A stretch of DNA of 16,630 nucleotides from JAWOJF01 sp046481785 (GTDB taxonomy: Bacteria; Bacteroidota; Ignavibacteria; Ignavibacteriales; Ignavibacteriaceae), in contig JAWOJF010000239.1 of assembly GCA_046481785.1 (NCBI GenBank), forward strand, positions 1 to 16,630. Direction: 5' to 3'. Each line of letters begins with the position of its first letter. The first letter of the stretch is position 1. This document shows positions 13,556 through 16,630 of this stretch, in pieces. The notes under the pieces are model-generated. The model searched no databases. It was not told the DNA's origin and saw nothing but the letters and a program-made list of their open reading frames with translations. The position numbers were made by a program, and so were the translations under genes.

Positions 13556-16150
13556 ATGACTTCAAGTGAAATAAGGCAGCAATTTTTAGATTTTTTTAAG
13601 AATAAACAGCACAGGATTGTCCACAGCAGCCCGGTAGTACCGTTTGATGACCCGACACTGCTTTTTACAAATGCCGGTATGAACCAGTTTAAAGATGTTT
13701 TCCTCGGCACCGGTACAAGAGAATATAAACGTGCGGCAGATACACAAAAAGTTATCCGTGTAAGCGGCAAGCATAATGATCTTGAGGAAGTTGGGCACGA
13801 TACTTACCATCATACCTTTTTTGAAATGCTGGGCAACTGGTCATTTGGTGATTATTATAAGGCTGAGGCAATTGAATGGGCATGGGAACTGTTAACTGAG
13901 GTATGGAAACTGCCTAAAGAAAGATTGTGGGCAACAGTATACCGTACTGATGATGAAGCATTAAACTTTTGGAAAACCAAAACAGATATAAAACATGATC
14001 ATATATTAAAGTTTGATGAAAAAGATAATTTTTGGGAAATGGGTGAAACCGGTCCCTGCGGGCCATGTTCTGAAATTCATGTTAACATTGGTGATGATTA
14101 TGATAATCCCAAATATGTTAATGCAGGCGTACCGGAATGTATTGAAATATGGAACCTCGTTTTTATACAGTATAACCGCGATGATACAGGCAGATTAAGT
14201 GACCTTCCGGCAAAACATGTTGATACCGGGATGGGTTTTGAAAGAGTGTGCGCAGTGCTTCAGAAAAAATCCTCTAATTATGATACTGATGTATTTACCC
14301 CATTGATTGATGCAGTTTCAAAAATGAGCGGAGTGGAATACGTAAATGAAGAAGACAGAATTCCTATGCGTGTTATTTCCGACCATATAAGAACTTTAAC
14401 ATTTGCTATAACAGACGGCGCTGTGCCGGGGAACGACGGCAGGGGTTATGTTCTCCGCAGGATTTTAAGAAGGGCAGCGCGCTACGGCAGGAAAATAAAT
14501 TTACACAAACCATTCCTTTTTGAGCTTGTTGATGTTCTCTGTAAAACTATGGGAGATGTATTCCCGGAAATAGTTGAGAAGAAGGATTATGTAAAAAAAG
14601 TAATTAAAGCTGAAGAAGAAAGTTTTAATGCAACTCTTGACAGGGGAATAGAATTATTTGATGAGATTATAAAGAATCTTTCGGGATCCGGTAAAAAAGA
14701 AATTCCCGGTGAAGAAGTTTTTAAACTGTATGATACATTCGGCTTCCCTGTTGATCTTACCAATGTAATGGCACGTGAACAAGGCTTTACTATTGATGAG
14801 GCCGGATTTACAAAGCTGATGGAATCCCAGCGTGAACGGGGCAGGACTTCATCCAAAGATAAATTTGCATCTGTTAATATTAACCTTAATGACCTCTCTT
14901 CTTTTGAAATCATTAATGATAAGGTTGAATTTACCGGTTATGATGAATTAAAATCCGAATCAAAAATCATCGGATATAAAAAAGAAGATGGTAATGATCT
15001 GGTGATACTAAATAAAACTCCATTTTATGTGGAGTCCGGCGGACAAATTGATGACCTCGGCAGATTCCTTGTTAAGTCAGACCTTCCTGCAGGCTATTTA
15101 AATGTAGTTGATGTAACTAAAATAGAAGGTAAAACAGTTCACATAATTGAGAATGATAAACCGGGCTTAATTATTCCCGGCTCTGAAGTAATTGCAGAAG
15201 TTGATGAAACACGCAGATGGGATATAATGCGTAATCATTCTGCTACACATTTTCTTCATGCTGCATTAAGAAAAATTCTCGGCACTCATGTTCAGCAGGC
15301 AGGCTCTTATGTTGGTCCCGACAGGTTAAGATTTGACTTCACTCATTTTGCCAAATTAAGCGAGAGTGAATTAAGGGATATTGAAACATTAGTAAATGAA
15401 GAATTAAGAAATAATATTCAGCTTCAGCATCACCGTGATATCCCTTTTGATGATGCTAAAAAAATGGGCGCATTAATGTTCTTTGGTGATAAATACGGTG
15501 ATAAGGTTAATGTAGTTCAGTTCGGGGATTTCAGTATGGAGTTCTGCGGAGGTACACATGTTAAAAATTCATCGCAGATAGGCTTATTTAAAATTGTAAG
15601 CGAAAGCTCAATTGCAAGCGGTGTAAGAAGAATTGAAGCTGTTACTGGCATCGGGGTTGAAAGATACATTCAGCACCAGTTTGAGCTGATGAAACAACAT
15701 GAAGAAAAAATGGCTGAACTGCTTGAATCGAAGAAAAAACTTGAGAAAGAAATTGCTGAACTTAAACTTGAAGGAAAGCTTGGAGATATTGATGCAGTAT
15801 TTACTTCCTTTACTGAGATCGGCGGCATGAAAATTTATAAATCTAAAGTTAATGCTGATAACATGGATGAGCTTAAATCCTTCGGCGATGAAATGCGTAA
15901 TAAAATAAAAACAGGCATCGGGGTTTTGTTTGCTGTAATTGAGGATAAAGTCGGTATTGTATGTGTCGTAAGTGATGATATAATAAAAGAGAAAAAACTT
16001 AGTGCAGGTAAAATTGTGGGAGAACTTGCAAAATTGGTTGGCGGCGGCGGCGGCGGGCGCCCGCATCTTGCAACTGCCGGCGGCAAGGATGTTTCCCAAA
16101 TTCCGCATGCACTTAACTCTGTGGAAGAGGTAGTGAAAAAGTTCCTTTAG
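13556..16150 (+). CDS. alaS: Alanine-tRNA ligase
   Basis: 864 aa, full length (family about 870-880). It charges tRNA-Ala with alanine and proofreads Ser and Gly. The class II catalytic domain starts IRQQFLDFF, with FTNAGMNQFKDVFLG (37-51) and GxGxER-type motif 3 at GMGFER (225-230). The tRNA-recognition region with DHIRTLTFAITDGAVPGN (276-293) and RRILRRA follows. The editing domain has the zinc-type site H561/H565 in NHSATHFLH and C664/H668 in FCGGTH. A coiled coil (about 704-740) joins the C-Ala domain, which ends with the family's glycine-rich VGGGGGGRPHLATAGG (828-843). The start is supported by AGGG five bases upstream. All active-site and editing residues I can check are present. Confidence 0.98.
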   Translation: MTSSEIRQQFLDFFKNKQHRIVHSSPVVPFDDPTLLFTNAGMNQFKDVFLGTGTREYKRAADTQKVIRVSGKHNDLEEVGHDTYHHTFFEMLGNWSFGDYYKAEAIEWAWELLTEVWKLPKERLWATVYRTDDEALNFWKTKTDIKHDHILKFDEKDNFWEMGETGPCGPCSEIHVNIGDDYDNPKYVNAGVPECIEIWNLVFIQYNRDDTGRLSDLPAKHVDTGMGFERVCAVLQKKSSNYDTDVFTPLIDAVSKMSGVEYVNEEDRIPMRVISDHIRTLTFAITDGAVPGNDGRGYVLRRILRRAARYGRKINLHKPFLFELVDVLCKTMGDVFPEIVEKKDYVKKVIKAEEESFNATLDRGIELFDEIIKNLSGSGKKEIPGEEVFKLYDTFGFPVDLTNVMAREQGFTIDEAGFTKLMESQRERGRTSSKDKFASVNINLNDLSSFEIINDKVEFTGYDELKSESKIIGYKKEDGNDLVILNKTPFYVESGGQIDDLGRFLVKSDLPAGYLNVVDVTKIEGKTVHIIENDKPGLIIPGSEVIAEVDETRRWDIMRNHSATHFLHAALRKILGTHVQQAGSYVGPDRLRFDFTHFAKLSESELRDIETLVNEELRNNIQLQHHRDIPFDDAKKMGALMFFGDKYGDKVNVVQFGDFSMEFCGGTHVKNSSQIGLFKIVSESSIASGVRRIEAVTGIGVERYIQHQFELMKQHEEKMAELLESKKKLEKEIAELKLEGKLGDIDAVFTSFTEIGGMKIYKSKVNADNMDELKSFGDEMRNKIKTGIGVLFAVIEDKVGIVCVVSDDIIKEKKLSAGKIVGELAKLVGGGGGGRPHLATAGGKDVSQIPHALNSVEEVVKKFL

Positions 16151-16213
16151 AGCAAAAAGGAAAACCACTTAGGCACTGACTTATTGCTGCTATCAGATTA
16201 ATGGTTCTGTTTT

Positions 16214-16311
16214 ATTTCTTCTTAATCGTAATCTTGCTCTTAATCATAATCGGATTTATTCCATAAAGAAAGAATCCGAGTAAGATTACGATTAAGATTA
16301 AGAGTACGAGA
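16214..16311. repeat. Long imperfect hairpin of degenerate hexanucleotide repeats
   Basis: In the 174-base gap between alaS and radA, the left arm is built of six-base units: TTAATC, GTAATC, TTGCTC, TTAATC, ATAATC (16222-16251). The right arm has AAGATT, ACGATT, AAGATT, AAGAGT, ACGAGA (16282-16311), which is the reverse-complement phase of the same motif. TCGGATT (16250-16256) pairs with AATCCGA (16273-16279), and pairing continues outward for more than 30 positions with scattered mismatches. There is no T-tract on either side. It may be a mobile or simple-repeat hairpin, or an mRNA 3'/5' structure between the two genes. Confidence 0.65.
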
Positions 16312-16324
16312 AAACAACAAGCAC

Positions 16325-16630
16325 ATGTCAAAAACAAAAATAAAATATATCTGCTCAAATTGCGGTTACGAATCTCTCCGGTGGCTGGGCAAATGCCCTG
16401 AGTGCGATAGCTGGAACTCTTTCACCGAGGAAATTGTTGAGACTTCTAAAAAATCCCGCCGCGATGGTCAGGGATTAATTAATAATGTTTCAATAAGTAC
16501 AATCAAAGATACATCCGCAACAGAAGAAGACAGCATAAAAACTGAGATAAACGAATTTGACAGGGTGCTTGGCGGGGGACTTATGCCCGGCTCTGTTATT
16601 CTGCTCGGCGGTGATCCCGGGATCGGCAAA
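16325..16630 (+). CDS. radA: DNA repair protein RadA, 5' part
   Basis: The first 102 codons of a gene cut by the window end. RadA (Sms) is a RecA-like, RadA/Sms-family ATPase that drives branch migration in recombinational repair. The N-terminal zinc finger is intact: C10 and C13 in YICSNCG, and C24 and C27 in KCPECDSW. The typical N-terminal sequence YESLRWLGKCPECDSWNS is followed by a variable linker. The ATPase domain begins EFDRVLGGGLMPGSVILLGGDPGIGK, with the Walker A lysine as the last residue seen. No Shine-Dalgarno site precedes the ATG, and the hexanucleotide hairpin ends 13 bases before it. The complete gene would be about 450 codons. Confidence 0.95.
   Translation, partial: MSKTKIKYICSNCGYESLRWLGKCPECDSWNSFTEEIVETSKKSRRDGQGLINNVSISTIKDTSATEEDSIKTEINEFDRVLGGGLMPGSVILLGGDPGIGK

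Noticed and set aside
16039..16062. GGC triplet run in alaS as an unusual repeat or slippage site
   Set aside because: The glycine run before RPHLATAGG is a standard feature of the AlaRS C-terminal domain.
15608..16168. Long minus-strand frames inside alaS and other genes
   Set aside because: They are antisense shadows: composition is biased to Phe, Ser and Tyr, there are no family motifs, and they overlap firmly assigned genes.

Overview
The window is AT-rich bacterial chromosome. It looks like a free-living member of the Bacteroidota/Chlorobi/Ignavibacteria branch. The basis is indirect: a very long soluble PAS-repeat kinase, response regulators carrying a KPWDD signature, a TAnnTTTG-type promoter element in front of alaS, mixed use of Shine-Dalgarno sites, and an RskA-type anti-sigma factor beside an ECF sigma factor. 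The assignment is an inference, not a proof.

Layout. Bases 1-591 hold no gene. They contain a 12-bp inverted repeat framing about 240 bp (a MITE or IS-remnant candidate) and five strong palindromes in an alternating A-B-A-B-C order. Next comes a tight minus-strand operon, 7095 to 592. It encodes a 1356-aa soluble histidine kinase (degenerate receiver, seven PAS domains, catalytic core), then a receiver-HDOD protein, then a receiver joined to a degenerate HD-GYP domain. Divergent from it, at 7326-8711, is a metallo-beta-lactamase/beta-CASP nuclease. It converges on a small lipoprotein gene (8744-9181, minus). serC (9334-10422, minus) follows, with a clear intrinsic terminator. Then comes an ECF sigma/anti-sigma pair (12618 to 10738, minus), whose stop and start codons abut. 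A divergent region of about 280 bp separates it from a plus-strand DUF4160/DUF2442 pair that resembles a toxin-antitoxin module. alaS (13556-16150) and the first 102 codons of radA (16325 to the window end) follow. Between them is a long imperfect hairpin built from degenerate hexanucleotide repeats.

How the parts work together. alaS, serC and radA are housekeeping genes (tRNA charging, serine/PLP synthesis, DNA repair). The sigma/anti-sigma pair is a membrane-to-transcription stress switch. The three-gene kinase operon is the most distinctive system here. The kinase carries Glu at the receiver phospho-acceptor position, so its phosphate most likely goes to the two downstream regulators. One of those ends in HDOD, and the other in an HD-GYP fold that has lost its metal ligands. 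This suggests signalling by protein binding or scaffolding rather than by cyclic-di-GMP hydrolysis.
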